Part shown: piece by piece, positions 8,667 through 17,394 of the stretch
Layout of the letters: each line of letters opens with the position of its first letter
How positions within the stretch are numbered: position 1 is the first letter of the stretch
DNA from: Thermodesulfovibrionia bacterium
Lineage (GTDB): Bacteria; Nitrospirota; Thermodesulfovibrionia; JACRGW01
Direction: 5' to 3'
NCBI GenBank assembly: GCA_919902995.1
Contig: CAKKSD010000013.1
Location: forward strand, 1-52,508
DNA length: 52,508 nucleotides
Translations under genes and position numbers: made by a program
Notes under the pieces: generated by a model
Databases searched by the model: none
What the model was told of the DNA's origin: nothing
What the model saw: the letters and a program-made list of their open reading frames with translations, nothing else

Positions 8667-10081
8667 ATATTCGTCCTGAGAGGTTCTTCATCGCTTCTAA
8701 GCACTTTTTCGGCAGCCCTTGAAAGTTCAATATCAAATTTATGGTTCAGGGCAAAGATCCTGCACTTGACCACCCTTGCGGGAATATAATCAAAAAAATC
8801 CTTTAATGGCTCTTTTGCTATAACCCTTGTTGAAGGGTTATAGATATGGATCTGTCTGTTACCCATTACGAGTGGATTTAACGGTCTCGGGTCATGGCTT
8901 GCCATATCTACCCTGAATTCGATATTCTTTATAGCCCTTGAAAGATTCTTTCTGACCTTTTCCTCAAGATCTTTAGGACTTATTATCACCTTGCCCTTCT
9001 CAAATCCTTCCAGAGAAAGGGTTGTATCAAAGGCCATCTTCCATTTAACATCCCTCAAAAGGATCTTTTCCCATTCATTAAAGAGAGTTCTTTTACTCTC
9101 ATCCCTGGAAGTCCTCCATCTCCTCACCTCTTCGAGAAGAGACCAATCTGTAAGCTCAAGGTATTTATCAAGCCTTTCTACAGGGTTATAGGGGAAAATA
9201 ATCCGCATGGTCTCTTTAAAGATTTCACGGAGGTGAAAGTCTATGGCCCTTGTTGTTCTATGGTAGTAAACATTTGAGTAAAGGTAAAGCCTGGCGTTCA
9301 GAAACATCGTCAGTGCAGAACTGCCAGCCCTGTGAAGCGTGAGTCCCTTATTTGTAAAGAAAGAGTAGTGCATAAGCCTTTCCATATCTATAGGCCCTAT
9401 GGAGATACCGCACATATAGGAGTCCCTCAGAACATAATCGAGGTTATCTACTGTATAGATACCGCTAAGGAGTGGCTGGAGGAATGTGAGCCATTTCGGT
9501 CTCTTCTTTCTACTATGGGAGTCTTTTCGGATAAGGAAGGATACCTCCTTAGGATCCAGCACCTCTCCCTTATCAAAGTCTCCACCGGGGCTGCGTTTTA
9601 TTCCCTTTATAAGTTCACCAAGTTCTTCTACTATAATCCTCTGTCCTAAAATCTCATGGGTTAGACCAAGACCTTCGAGAAAGTTGTCATCAAAGAAATG
9701 GCCGAAGGGGCCATGACCTATATCATGGAGGAGGGCAGCAATCCTCAGCAGTTCCTCTATATAAGCCTCAGAAGGACAGTCTTCTATTGATTCCTTTAAG
9801 GATGGATATAGATGTCTTGCAAACCTCCCTGCTATATACATAGTACCGAGAGAATGCTGGAATCGGCTATGCTCTGCAGAAGGGTAGACCCATCGGGCTG
9901 ACTGAAGCTGGCACACATTTCTGAGTCTCTGCATCCAGGGTGAGTCTATGAGGTCTTTTTCGGTCTTTTCTTTCTGCCCCTTAGGTGTGGTGAAGGTTAT
10001 ATATCCATGGATAGGGTCTGCGATAAGGGCAAGTCCCTCGTAGAGTGCCTCGCCAGCTATCCCCTCTTCAGGTCTTTTCAT
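8663..10081 (-). CDS. HD-domain phosphohydrolase (dGTPase/SAMHD1-like)
   Basis: 472 residues. The HD metal site is seen as HSRFQHSLGTMYIA (H), LRIAALLHDIGHGPFGH (HD) and the downstream D in YTVDNLDYVLRD, with LTHEILG between. This order matches the HD superfamily that includes SAMHD1 and YwfO, which act on dNTPs. The N-terminus DPIHGYITF is typical of that branch. Cytosolic, with no signal peptide. Substrate is inferred from family only. The ferritin-like and CPBP genes lie upstream in the same direction with small gaps. Confidence 0.88.
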   Translation of the reverse strand: MKRPEEGIAGEALYEGLALIADPIHGYITFTTPKGQKEKTEKDLIDSPWMQRLRNVCQLQSARWVYPSAEHSRFQHSLGTMYIAGRFARHLYPSLKESIEDCPSEAYIEELLRIAALLHDIGHGPFGHFFDDNFLEGLGLTHEILGQRIIVEELGELIKGIKRSPGGDFDKGEVLDPKEVSFLIRKDSHSRKKRPKWLTFLQPLLSGIYTVDNLDYVLRDSYMCGISIGPIDMERLMHYSFFTNKGLTLHRAGSSALTMFLNARLYLYSNVYYHRTTRAIDFHLREIFKETMRIIFPYNPVERLDKYLELTDWSLLEEVRRWRTSRDESKRTLFNEWEKILLRDVKWKMAFDTTLSLEGFEKGKVIISPKDLEEKVRKNLSRAIKNIEFRVDMASHDPRPLNPLVMGNRQIHIYNPSTRVIAKEPLKDFFDYIPARVVKCRIFALNHKFDIELSRAAEKVLRSDEEPLRTNI

Positions 10082-10125
10082 GTCTTCAAACTAACAGAAA
10101 AAAGGAAAAGTTTATTCAAAGAATA

Positions 10126-10593
10126 TTATTCTATCCCTTGTTTTAACATCAGGCTTTTTATTCTTTCCGCATGATTTTTATTCATACTATTCAAGCCCTG
10201 AAATATCTTTATAACCTTTGAATCTGAATCTTTTTCCATAATTTTTTGGAAATATATTTCTGATGCTGATTCCTCTAACCTGAGCGCAGCCCTGTATGCC
10301 TCATCCATCAAAGGAGGCCTTCTCTCATAATTCTCAATCAAGCCTTTTATTTCACTATTCGATTCTACCAGTTTCTTTAGATCATGATAGACTGTCTCTT
10401 CAGGGAATATTCCAAACTCTAAATATTTCTTGCCGCTCTTAAGTAACGCCGCATGGTTTTGCTCTTCCAATGCGATTTTCCACCAGAAGTCTTTATCTTC
10501 AGAGAAGATTTTAGAATATAGGAGGTATAATTTTGAAACATTTAGTTCTATTTCTATAGACTCATCTAAAAGATTAGAGATTTCATTTCCCAT
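10126..10593 (-). CDS. ferritin-like four-helix protein
   Basis: 155 residues, all helical by composition. The di-iron-type spacing of acidic residues and His is visible: ESIEIELNVSKLY (helix A), ALEEQNHAALL with ExxH (helix B), AALRLEESASEIYF (helix C), NKNHAERI (helix D). This is the rubrerythrin/ferritin-like fold without a rubredoxin domain. An oxidase or peroxidase role is possible but not established. It has a good ribosome site (AAAGGGGAAATG) before the ATG. Confidence 0.7.
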   Translation of the reverse strand: MGNEISNLLDESIEIELNVSKLYLLYSKIFSEDKDFWWKIALEEQNHAALLKSGKKYLEFGIFPEETVYHDLKKLVESNSEIKGLIENYERRPPLMDEAYRAALRLEESASEIYFQKIMEKDSDSKVIKIFQGLNSMNKNHAERIKSLMLKQGIE

Positions 10594-10619
10594 AATTCAT
10601 TTCCCCTTTCTCTGGATCT

Positions 10620-11516
10620 CTATTTCTTAATAACAGGCTCTTTTGCTATAAAACGGTCATAAATAAAAATACAGATATTTAAAATTATGAGGGTGATAAA
10701 ACCTGGAATTCCGTGTACTCCTACAGTTAACTCATTCCCACCCTTTATCATTATTAAAGAAAGACCCATTGTTGCGTTCAATGTACCATGGATGACTGCT
10801 GCAGCAATAACAGATCTCGCCTTTTCTCTCACATAACCGAATATCGGTGAGATTAGTATCGTAAAGATTACCATCATTAATATGCCTACAAATGGGTGCT
10901 GGCTATAGTTTTGTTTCTGTAAAATAATCGGGATGTGCCATAATCCCCAGACAAACCCTATGATTGCAGAGGACCTCCAGAACCCCATATAACTCATCTC
11001 TCTATGAAGGAGTCCCCTCCATCCTAATTCCTCTCCTAAGGAAGTAATTGTATTAATGGTTACACCGGTAGCCATACCCTGTAACAGTCCGAGCCAGATG
11101 GGATGGGTAGATAAGGTAGTTGTCTGTTTCCTTATCTCCTCCAGCCTCTCAGGTGTAACTGTTGATTTAAGCTTTTCAAACATCCCCTCCATCCCAGGAG
11201 AGTATTCAACTTCAGGGAAAAGGAGGCTGATCCCGAAGGCAAAGAAAGCAATCACAGGAGGTATAAACCAGGCAACAAAAAACCAGAGATTACACCTGAA
11301 AGAGATTCCTAATGGCTCTTTTAATGGTTCTTTATAGATAAATTTCTGGACCACGATGGCCATCATCATTGGAATAAACATGTAACCAGTAGTTATGATA
11401 ACCGAACCGGGTGTAACCCACTTTCCGCCAAAGGCAAAATAGAGAATGACCAAAGAATAATTAAAGAGGAATGTAAGCCCGATAAAGATTAATACTTTCT
11501 TAATGTTTCGATTCAT
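10620..11516 (-). CDS. CPBP family intramembrane metalloprotease
   Basis: Hydrophobic protein of about 298 residues with seven to eight membrane segments. The Abi/CPBP motifs are present: SLGEELGWRGLLHREM (EExxxR), GFVWGLWHIPIIL (FxxxH) and IHGTLNATMG (HxxxN/D). CPBP proteases are Rce1 relatives; bacterial roles are varied and mostly unknown. I start at the second ATG (MNRNIKKVLIF) because GGAAAG lies just upstream; the first ATG 33 bases earlier has no ribosome site. It is divergent from the UvrA-family gene. Confidence 0.85.
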   Translation of the reverse strand: MNRNIKKVLIFIGLTFLFNYSLVILYFAFGGKWVTPGSVIITTGYMFIPMMMAIVVQKFIYKEPLKEPLGISFRCNLWFFVAWFIPPVIAFFAFGISLLFPEVEYSPGMEGMFEKLKSTVTPERLEEIRKQTTTLSTHPIWLGLLQGMATGVTINTITSLGEELGWRGLLHREMSYMGFWRSSAIIGFVWGLWHIPIILQKQNYSQHPFVGILMMVIFTILISPIFGYVREKARSVIAAAVIHGTLNATMGLSLIMIKGGNELTVGVHGIPGFITLIILNICIFIYDRFIAKEPVIKK

Positions 11517-11648
11517 TGTAGTTCTTTCCACTGTAGTATGCAACGACATAAAATTAATTGGGTAATTGTATCAAGTAACCTCAAAAATCACAAGACAAAA
11601 GAACAGTTATAAAGTTACCTCATCTCATGTTAAAATATAATTTCACCA

Positions 11649-14408
11649 ATGTACTCTGAGCTCATCATAGAGGGGGCAAGGCAGAATAACCTCAAGAATA
11701 TAAACCTAAGGATTCCCCATGATAGGGTGACCGTAATAACCGGTCTTTCTGGTTCCGGTAAGTCCTCTCTTGCCTTTGATACCATCTTTGCAGAAGGTCA
11801 GTGGAGATACATAGAATCCCTCTCCACTTATGCAAGGATGTTCCTCGAAAAGGTGGATAGACCTCTTGTTGATTCAATCCAGAACATAAGACCTGCCATA
11901 GCACTGGAGCAGAGAAATCCTGTCAAAACATCGAGATCAACTGTCGGGACAGCAACCGAAATCTATGATTACTTAAGACTCCTCTATGCAAAGGTCGGAA
12001 GGTTATTCTGTCCGAAATGTGGCAATGAGGTGAAGAGACACCACCCTTCAGCAGTGGTTGAAGAAATCTTAAAGGATTACGATGGGAAAAGGATAAATAT
12101 CCTTTTCCCTATGAAAGTTCCAAAGGGTGAGCTTAATGCTATTCTAAAGGACCTCCTGAAAAAAGGTTTTGCAAGGGTAAAAATTGGGGATGAGATTTTA
12201 GATGTAAGCCAGGTCTCATCATCTGCAAGAAAGGTCTCAGAGGTCATTGTTCTCCTCGATAGAATCTCGGTCAAACCAGAGGCAAAGGGGAGATTAGGGG
12301 ACTCTATCGAAATGGCCTTCAGGGAAGGACAGGGAGAAATTCTGATAGATATTTTAGAAGAAAAGAGTATCAGATACAGCCAGGCATTCAGGTGTATGAA
12401 TTGTAATCTAAACTTCGATCCTCCCCAGCCACTCCTTTTTTCCTTCAATCACCCCATCGGCGCCTGCAGGGAATGTAATGGTTTTGGTAACATCCTAAAA
12501 TATGATGAAGACCTTATAGTCCCTGATAAATCAATCAGTCTTGTGGAAGGGGCTATTGATCCATGGACAAAGCCTGCCACAAAATGGTGGATGAGACAGA
12601 TGCTTGCAGGTGCAAAAAAGAGTGGTATAGATCTTAAAAAACCATACAGGGAATTACCTAAAAAGGAGAGAGGACTTATATTTGAAGGGACAGAAGATTT
12701 CTATGGCATCAATGATTTCTTTGATGAGCTTAAAGAAAAGAGATACAAGATCCACGTGAGGGTCTTCCTGAGCAGATACAGGAGCGGTTTCCAGTGTCCT
12801 TCCTGCCATGGGACAAGGCTTAATGAAGATGCCCTATACTTCAGGATAGGCGGGATGAACATAGCAGAGGTATCTGCTATGTCTGTAGAAAAGTTTTTTA
12901 GATGGTTCAGGGATTTATCACTTACAGATTTTGAGAAAGAGACAGCAAAGGAGATATTAAGACAGATTGAGATGAAACTCTCTTTTTTATTAAGGGTTGG
13001 CCTTGGATATCTTACACTCAACAGGCAAACAAGGACACTGTCAGGCGGGGAGGCACAGAGGGTAAATCTTTCTAACCAGCTCGCATCGAAACTCACAGGT
13101 ACGCTCTATATACTCGATGAACCGAGTATAGGGTTACATCCAAGAGATACAGGAAATCTCGCAGAGATTGTGAAGGAACTCTCAGGAGAAGGGAATACTG
13201 TTATCATCGTCGAGCATGACAGGACACTTATTGATACTGCTCATTATGTTATCGAAATAGGCCCGGGTGCAGGTGAAAAAGGAGGGAAGGTTATATTTTC
13301 AGGCCCAAAGTCTGAGTTTCTTAAAAGTGATTGCCTGACAGCGAAATACCTGCAGGGGAAAGATTCTATTCCCCTTCCGGTAAGCAGACGTAAGCCTGGC
13401 AGAAGGTTTCTGGAGATAAAGGGGGCAAAGGCGAATAATTTAAAGGACATCGATGTGAAGATTCCCCTTCATACATTCACATGTATCACCGGAGTCTCTG
13501 GCTCAGGAAAGTCCTCTCTAATACAGGATACACTTTACAGGGTACTTGCAAGGTCATTCAGGATAGATTTTGAAAGGGCGGGAAGTTATAGGGCACTTAC
13601 AGGGCTTGAATATATTAAAGGGGTGAAACTCATTGATCAGGAGCCTATAGGGAAAAGTCCAAGATCAAATCCTGTCACCTACATAAAGGCATTTGATATT
13701 ATAAGGAAGATATTTTCAGAACTTCAGGACTCAAAGAGGCTTGGACTCACGCCTGGACACTTCTCTTTCAATATCCCCGGTGGAAGGTGTGAGGTCTGTC
13801 AGGGTAGTGGCTTCCAGAGACTTGAGATGTACTTCTTCGAAGACCTCTTTGTCACCTGCGATGAATGTGGTGGAAAGAGATATAAGCCAGAGATACTCGA
13901 TATTTTATATAAAGGGAAGAACATATCCCGGATCCTCCAGATGACTGTTAGTGAAGCAATGGATTTCTTCGACAATCCTTCTTTAATGAGTAAACTACAG
14001 ACCCTGATAGATGTAGGTCTTGGTTACCTCAGTCTCGGCCAGCCTGCCACTACCCTTTCTGGTGGAGAGGCACAGAGACTTAAGATATGTCATGAGCTCG
14101 GAAACTGGAAGATAAGGGATTATATCTATATCCTCGATGAACCAACAACAGGTCTTCACTTTGATGATATAAAGAGACTCCTCCATGTCCTTAATACACT
14201 TGTTGATTCAGGAAATACAGTGATTGTTGTCGAACATAATCCTGATGTGATAAAGACAGCGGACTGGGTCATAGACCTCGGACCTGAAGGTGGAGATGGA
14301 GGCGGATGGATAGTTACAGAAGGAACACCAGAGGAGGTATCAAATGTCAAAGAGTCATATACAGGGAGATACCTAAAGGATTATCTTGATGATAAACATA
14401 ATATCTAA
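11649..14408 (+). CDS. uvrA: UvrA-family excinuclease ABC ATPase subunit
   Basis: 919 residues with two ABC ATPase modules: Walker A GLSGSGKSSLAF (about 33) and GVSGSGKSSLIQ (about 621), signatures TLSGGEAQR twice, and Walker B LYILDEPSIGLH and IYILDEPTTGLH. Zinc Cys pairs CPKCG, CMNCN/CREC, CPSCH and CEVCQ/CDECGGK are present. UvrA finds DNA lesions and loads UvrB. Deviations: EQRNPVKTSRSTVGT in place of the usual EQK-type sequence, and KICHELGNWKIRD in the second signature helix. These suggest a paralogous UvrA subclass rather than the housekeeping protein. TATAAT at 11636-11641 sits only 7 bases before the ATG, and no ribosome site is visible, so the message may be leaderless. Confidence 0.88.
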   Translation: MYSELIIEGARQNNLKNINLRIPHDRVTVITGLSGSGKSSLAFDTIFAEGQWRYIESLSTYARMFLEKVDRPLVDSIQNIRPAIALEQRNPVKTSRSTVGTATEIYDYLRLLYAKVGRLFCPKCGNEVKRHHPSAVVEEILKDYDGKRINILFPMKVPKGELNAILKDLLKKGFARVKIGDEILDVSQVSSSARKVSEVIVLLDRISVKPEAKGRLGDSIEMAFREGQGEILIDILEEKSIRYSQAFRCMNCNLNFDPPQPLLFSFNHPIGACRECNGFGNILKYDEDLIVPDKSISLVEGAIDPWTKPATKWWMRQMLAGAKKSGIDLKKPYRELPKKERGLIFEGTEDFYGINDFFDELKEKRYKIHVRVFLSRYRSGFQCPSCHGTRLNEDALYFRIGGMNIAEVSAMSVEKFFRWFRDLSLTDFEKETAKEILRQIEMKLSFLLRVGLGYLTLNRQTRTLSGGEAQRVNLSNQLASKLTGTLYILDEPSIGLHPRDTGNLAEIVKELSGEGNTVIIVEHDRTLIDTAHYVIEIGPGAGEKGGKVIFSGPKSEFLKSDCLTAKYLQGKDSIPLPVSRRKPGRRFLEIKGAKANNLKDIDVKIPLHTFTCITGVSGSGKSSLIQDTLYRVLARSFRIDFERAGSYRALTGLEYIKGVKLIDQEPIGKSPRSNPVTYIKAFDIIRKIFSELQDSKRLGLTPGHFSFNIPGGRCEVCQGSGFQRLEMYFFEDLFVTCDECGGKRYKPEILDILYKGKNISRILQMTVSEAMDFFDNPSLMSKLQTLIDVGLGYLSLGQPATTLSGGEAQRLKICHELGNWKIRDYIYILDEPTTGLHFDDIKRLLHVLNTLVDSGNTVIVVEHNPDVIKTADWVIDLGPEGGDGGGWIVTEGTPEEVSNVKESYTGRYLKDYLDDKHNI

Positions 14409-14423
14409 ATGTATGAATTATAC

Positions 14424-14452
14424 TTGATTGGTTCTGATAATTCTGATATCCT
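14424..14452 (+). promoter_or_regulatory. probable promoter of the BON-domain gene
   Basis: TTGATT and TATCCT, 17 bases apart, 40 bases before the ATG. Confidence 0.45.
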
Positions 14453-14492
14453 GTTCTAAACAAGTAAACAAAATAGATTTATAGGGGGGAAG

Positions 14493-15002
14493 ATGGGAAA
14501 AAGAAAAAAAGGAAATCTAAAGAATTACCCTATAGTGTTGTGTATCTTATTTCTCCTGACAATCCTATCCTTTTCATATAATCTACCAATAAGTTTTGCA
14601 GAAGAAAAAACAAAGGGTTCTGTCAAGGAGAGTGTGAAGGAAACAAAGGAGGCAATATCAGAAAAGACGAAGGAGATAGCAGATGAGGTTAGAAAGAAGA
14701 AAAAGATTGTCATCGAAGATATAAAAGAGGGGTGGCTATCTGTAAAAAAATCAGTAAAAGATACTTATAGCTCTGCGAAGGAGGAATTAACTGAGACAGC
14801 AATTACCGCAAAGGTAAAAGCCAAACTTTTAGCAGGTAAAAAGAGAACTGCCTTTAAGAATATAGAAGTAAACACAAAGGATCATACAGTTACGCTGACA
14901 GGTAAGGTTAAGACCGCAAAGGATGCAGCAGATGCGATCGAAAGCGCCCTGAATGTTGGTGGAGTTGAAAAGGTTCATTCAGAACTTAAGGTAGAGAACT
15001 AA
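14493..15002 (+). CDS. exported BON-domain protein
   Basis: 169 residues. An N-terminal hydrophobic stretch (YPIVLCILFLLTILSFSYNL) after a KRKKGNLK basic region reads as a signal peptide or anchor. A Lys/Glu-rich helical linker follows (about 35-95). One BON domain closes the protein: TAITAKVKAKLLAG, NIEVNTKDHTVTLTG and AIESALNVGGVEKVHSELKV. BON domains bind membranes or ligands in OsmY-like periplasmic stress proteins. Ribosome site GGGGGGAAG precedes the ATG. It is separated from the convergent GTPase gene by a 250-base repeat element. Confidence 0.82.
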   Translation: MGKRKKGNLKNYPIVLCILFLLTILSFSYNLPISFAEEKTKGSVKESVKETKEAISEKTKEIADEVRKKKKIVIEDIKEGWLSVKKSVKDTYSSAKEELTETAITAKVKAKLLAGKKRTAFKNIEVNTKDHTVTLTGKVKTAKDAADAIESALNVGGVEKVHSELKVEN

Positions 15003-15050
15003 CCAGATATACAGAGAATTAAATTTGCTTAGAAATAATAATAGATGCAT

Positions 15051-15301
15051 GAACTACCCTGCGGCAGAGACCGCAGGGTATCCAAATACAACTACAGAAA
15101 CAAATATTGTCATTCCGGACTTGATCCGGAATCCAGCAATAGTCTGTCATGCTCGAGATTCTTAATCGGGCATCCAGATTTTTTGTATTCTGGTTCCCCG
15201 TTTTCACGGGGACGACGTCTGGATTCCCGCTTAAGAACTGCGGGAGAATTACATCTCAGTTGCAACCCCGTGGCAAGACCACAGGGAATTATCAAGTTAA
15301 A
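15051..15301. repeat. composite palindromic element, copy A (about 250 bases)
   Basis: The left end is the hairpin CCCTGCGG-CAGAGA-CCGCAGGG (15057-15078). The right end is CCCCGTGG-CAAGA-CCACAGGG (15266-15286) followed by AATTATCAAGTTAAAT. Inside is a GTCATTCC-type element (from 15109) with CCGGACTTGATCCGG and CCCGTTTTCACGGG hairpins. The same ends, order and size recur at 22307. Both copies lie exactly between convergent genes, where they may terminate both transcripts. The 15003-15317 gap holds nothing else. Confidence 0.85.
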
Positions 15302-15317
15302 TAAACTCAGATAGACC

Positions 15318-16301
15318 TTATGCATGGATTTCAACTATATCTTTATCCTTAAGGACATAGTCCCTCTGAACCTTCTGTCCTTCAAATTTGGATGACCCCC
15401 AGATTCTTGCAAATTTTAACCTTTCTAAATAGTCCTTATGTATCTTCCCTGCAAGATCGAAAACAGTTGAGCCTTCCTTCAGTGTGAAGGGCTTTAAAAG
15501 GTCTGGATCCTTGCCAGGAGCCTTGGAATATATCCTGATGATATGAGATATACCGAAGATCGCCTTCTTAAGTTCTTCAAGGTTCATCTTTTTCTCTGCA
15601 GAGACAGATATAACAGGGTATCTCCCCTTGCATCTTTCTTTAAGTTCTCTGAAACCCATTTCAGCATCTGCTGAATCGAGTTTATTTCCTACAATGAGGA
15701 TCCATTTAGATATTCCCCTTTCATGTCCTTTATGTTCCTCAGGTTCAAGAGGATGGATATTCCAGAATATAAGTTTACTCAGAAGGAGTTCATAGTATCC
15801 TGCAGGGTCATCGGTAAGGGTAATTATGAGCATAATGGCATCTGCATTTCTTAATATCCCTGATACCCAACCGTCTGTCGCATCATTTCCGATTGGTGGT
15901 AGATCAACAAGCTGGATCTGGATATCCTCGAAAGGCATCATTCCTGGAATTGGTATCAGGGTAGAGATCGGGTAGTCAGCGATCACAGGTTTTGCATTAG
16001 TAAGCGAAGCAAGTATCGAAGACTTCCCTGAATTCGGAATCCCTGCAAGGCAGACCTGCGAAGCCCCTTCCCTTTCAATCGTAAATATATCAGCATGCCT
16101 TCCCTTTCTGGTGCTTGCAAGCGATTCTTCCCTGAGTTTGGATAACTTCCTCCTCAGGTCTCCCCTTAGTTTATCTGTCCCTTTATGTTTTGGAACTGTT
16201 GAGATAAGGTCTTCGAGAGCTAATATCTTCTCTGCAACCGTTATGGCCTCTTTGAATCTCTTCTCTGCCTCGAAATATTCTGGCGGGAGGTTTGCAGGCA
16301 T
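15318..16301 (-). CDS. DRG-type GTPase with C-terminal TGS domain
   Basis: 327 residues. GTP-binding motifs: G1 GIPNSGKSS (about 86), G2 Thr in YPISTLIP, G3 DLPP (about 132), G4 GNKLD (about 205) and G5 SVSAEKK. The N-terminal helices (KHKGTDKLRGDLRRKLSKLR) match the DRG branch of the Obg family, otherwise best known from archaea and eukaryotes, and the C-terminal 65 residues form a TGS domain ending in VEIHA. DRG proteins associate with ribosomes. The start is 3 bases past the dppC stop, so it is co-transcribed with a peptide permease. Confidence 0.87.
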   Translation of the reverse strand: MPANLPPEYFEAEKRFKEAITVAEKILALEDLISTVPKHKGTDKLRGDLRRKLSKLREESLASTRKGRHADIFTIEREGASQVCLAGIPNSGKSSILASLTNAKPVIADYPISTLIPIPGMMPFEDIQIQLVDLPPIGNDATDGWVSGILRNADAIMLIITLTDDPAGYYELLLSKLIFWNIHPLEPEEHKGHERGISKWILIVGNKLDSADAEMGFRELKERCKGRYPVISVSAEKKMNLEELKKAIFGISHIIRIYSKAPGKDPDLLKPFTLKEGSTVFDLAGKIHKDYLERLKFARIWGSSKFEGQKVQRDYVLKDKDIVEIHA

Positions 16302-16304
16302 GGG

Positions 16305-17135
16305 TTATTTTAACATGAACTTCGGATCCAGGTAATCCCTCAGCGCGTCTCCGAGGATATTAAACGATATTGTTGTTAAAGCTATCGCCAAACCCGGGAA
16401 TATCACCATCCATGGTGCGGAATGGATATAGATCCTGTTGAGGCTTATCATTGAACCCCATGTTGGTGTTGGAGGCTGGGCACCGAGACCGAGGAAACTC
16501 AGGGCAGATTCAAGGAGTATAAATCCACCGAGTTTAAGTCCGATAGCGACAAGTGCCACAGGAATACACTGTGGCAGGACATGGTTCATTAATATCCTGA
16601 ACTTAGTACATCCAATCCCCTTTGCCGCCTCAATATAAGGATACTCTTTTACAGAAAGGACAACACCCCTCACAAGTCTTGCAAAGAATGCCCAACCAAC
16701 AGTGGCTAATGCAATAAGGACAGTATATATCCCTGGAGGTAGGACTACAGTGATTCCTATTGCGAGGATCAGGCTCGGAAAGGCAAGAGTGAGATCGGTA
16801 AGTATTGTTATTCCTCTATCAATCCTTCCGCCGAAATATCCTGATACAATTCCGAAGAAAAGACCGAGTGCCATAGATATAGCTCCGGCTAAAAGACCGA
16901 CAGAGAGAGAAACCCTTGCTCCGTAGATAACCCTGCTCATGATATCCCTTCCCTTGTTATCAGTTCCAAAGGGATGGGTCATACTTGGAGATTCTTTTAT
17001 CCTATCGAGATCTATCGAGAGTGGGTCATAGAGGCTTATGAAGGGTGCAAGGACAGAAGAGAGCACAAGTATCCCTAAGATAATGGAAGCAATAAGAGCA
17101 GTCCTGTTAGCTTTAAAAAATCGTTTCAACTCCAT
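16305..17135 (-). CDS. dppC: peptide ABC transporter permease, DppC-like
   Basis: About 276 residues from the ATG of MELKRFFKANRTALIA. An in-frame extension upstream (LRAKQSNLLFLTL) is read from a palindromic repeat and is unlikely to be protein. Six membrane segments, the DppC hallmark PFGTDNKGRDIMSRVIYGAR, the EAA loop EAAKGIGCTKFRILMNHVLP that docks the ATPase, and the end LRDYLDPK are visible. It partners DppB, encoded 259 bases upstream. No ATPase genes are seen nearby. Confidence 0.9.
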   Translation of the reverse strand: MELKRFFKANRTALIASIILGILVLSSVLAPFISLYDPLSIDLDRIKESPSMTHPFGTDNKGRDIMSRVIYGARVSLSVGLLAGAISMALGLFFGIVSGYFGGRIDRGITILTDLTLAFPSLILAIGITVVLPPGIYTVLIALATVGWAFFARLVRGVVLSVKEYPYIEAAKGIGCTKFRILMNHVLPQCIPVALVAIGLKLGGFILLESALSFLGLGAQPPTPTWGSMISLNRIYIHSAPWMVIFPGLAIALTTISFNILGDALRDYLDPKFMLK

Positions 17136-17150
17136 TAGTGTCAAAAACAA

Positions 17151-17251
17151 GAGATTGCTTTGCTTCGCTCGCAATGACAAATTAAATAATAACAACGCCA
17201 CTTAACGTCATTGCGAGGAGTCCCGAAACATCGGGACGACGAAGCAATCTC
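17151..17251. repeat. GAGATTGCTT...AAGCAATCTC inverted-repeat element
   Basis: 10-bp terminal inverted repeats with inner CGCAATGAC / GTCATTGCG and a CCCGAAACATCGGG hairpin. It lies between dppB and dppC. Confidence 0.8.
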
Positions 17252-17263
17252 ATTTTCTTTTTT

Positions 17264-17373
17264 GTCATTCCCACGAAAGTCTGTGACCCAACCTATAGGG
17301 TGGGAATCCAGATGCCGTCTCTTTGAATGTAGAGAACTATAAAACCCTGGATTCCTGCTTACGCAGGAATGAC
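17264..17373. repeat. GTCATTCC...GGAATGAC palindromic element, copy 3
   Basis: Same inverted ends as the elements at 3492 and 3947, with internal GGAATCCAG and CTGGATTCC. Together with the adjacent GAGATTGCTT element it fills the 259-base dppB-dppC gap. Confidence 0.82.
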
Positions 17374-17394
17374 ATTTTTGTGTATATTGTTGTT

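Noticed and set aside
15019-15334. ORFs in the gap between the BON and GTPase genes
   Set aside because: They are translations of the composite palindromic element on either strand, with no ribosome sites.
17136-17201. Longer dppC start (LRAKQSNLLF)
   Set aside because: This stretch is the translated end of the GAGATTGCTT palindromic element.
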